Assembly: GCA_039029935.1 (NCBI GenBank) | Contig: JBCCFC010000967.1 | Location: forward strand, 1-5,414 | Origin: G039029935 sp039029935 | GTDB lineage: Bacteria; Chloroflexota; Anaerolineae; Caldilineales; Caldilineaceae | Reading direction: 5' to 3' | DNA: 5,414 nt | Shown: in pieces, positions 5,121 to 5,414 of the stretch | Layout: every line of letters starts with the position of its first letter | Numbering within the stretch: position 1 is the first letter of the stretch | Made by a program: the position numbers and the translations under genes | Notes under the pieces: generated by a model | What the model was told of the DNA's origin: nothing | What the model saw: only the letters and a program-made list of their open reading frames with translations | The model's database searches: none

Positions 5121-5251
5121 CCACTGATAACCGACCCACCGCTCTACTGACCCACCGAATACCGGCGCACACGACGCGTTTACTCAAACACCATCACGGG
5201 GCGAATCTCAATCCTCAAAAGCAAATTGAGTCAGGTAGTGACACCCAAGGA

Positions 5252-5269
5252 GCCGGCGCTGACGCCGAC
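5252..5269. repeat. GC-rich hairpin upstream of the right-edge gene
   Basis: GCCGGCG (5252-5258) and CGCCGAC (5263-5269) pair at 6 of 7 positions around CTGA. No T-run follows. It lies in the gap before the gene starting at 5321. Nothing else convincing is visible in 5161-5320 apart from an open plus-strand frame without an ATG. Confidence 0.3.
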
Positions 5270-5320
5270 ACCTCCCCCAATCCCACACAAGGGAAAAGGG
5301 CCCCTGTCTCCAAGGAAAAA

Positions 5321-5414
5321 GTGAAAACGAAATTGTTTTCTCAAACCTGGCCCAGCGTCGCTTGGCTGATGTTCTTTCTGTGTATGTCATGTCTGTCTAC
5401 GGTAACCTCCGGCC
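5321..5414 (+). CDS. 5' end of a secreted or lipoprotein gene (partial)
   Basis: A GTG at 5321 follows AAGGA (5312-5316) and opens a frame of 31 codons to the window end. The peptide has a signal-sequence layout: a basic start (VKTK read as MKTK), a hydrophobic core from about residue 13 to 22 (VAWLMFFLCM), then small and polar residues SCLSTVTSG suited to signal peptidase cleavage. The cysteine at residue 24 could be lipidated, but the lipobox is poor. The frame is also open upstream to 5093 without an ATG, giving a hydrophilic Gln/Asp/Pro-rich stretch, so a longer protein with an internal membrane anchor is not excluded. It is divergent from the sigma factor, and the product is unknown. Confidence 0.45.
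   Translation, partial: MKTKLFSQTWPSVAWLMFFLCMSCLSTVTSG

Noticed and set aside
5208..5390. Minus-strand 60-residue reading frame
   Set aside because: It has no recognisable domain and overlaps the plus-strand signal-peptide gene, which has a better start context.

Overview
This window looks like a chromosomal or metagenome-assembled fragment from a free-living bacterium of medium GC content. Chloroflexota, for example a Herpetosiphon-like or Caldilinea-like lineage, is my best guess. The clues are a lipoprotein with a long Pro/Thr/Glu-rich linker, short tandem heptamer-type repeats in intergenic regions, and an ECF42-type sigma factor. This is inference; there is no rRNA or marker gene to settle it.

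Left part, plus strand (1-2012): a 315-base non-coding leader is full of short repeats. It carries four roughly 11-base-spaced elements (48-91), then a heptamer array and an octamer/heptamer array in opposite orientation (145-296). A two-gene operon follows. The first gene is a hydroxypyruvate isomerase-like TIM-barrel protein (316-1092). After 14 bases comes a CitE/HpcH-HpaI-family CoA-ester lyase (1107-2012). Together they suggest C2/C3 glyoxylate or hydroxypyruvate metabolism.

Middle, minus strand (2013-3652): a nested palindrome (2041-2111) separates the operon from a convergent, damaged export-type cluster. Read in its own direction, this holds an intact lipoprotein with a Cys-Pro-Phe-Cys motif (3369-2599), then only the last 47 residues of an ABC ATPase, then only the first ~43 residues of an FtsX/MacB-like permease, then only the last ~65 residues of a thioredoxin/TlpA-like protein. 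Two internal deletions, or two assembly collapses, explain the layout. The lipoprotein leader has a strong extended -10 promoter overlapped by an inverted repeat, and an intrinsic terminator ending just before the start codon, which suggests attenuation.

Right part, minus strand (3653-4990): a full-length ECF42-type sigma factor with a C-terminal TPR-like extension. A roughly 103-bp MITE-like element sits exactly at its stop codon. Its upstream region carries 15-base tandem repeats and a hairpin, and the DGPF/YCII partner gene usual for this sigma family is not seen. At the right edge a plus-strand gene begins (5321) with a signal-peptide-like N-terminus and runs out of the window.
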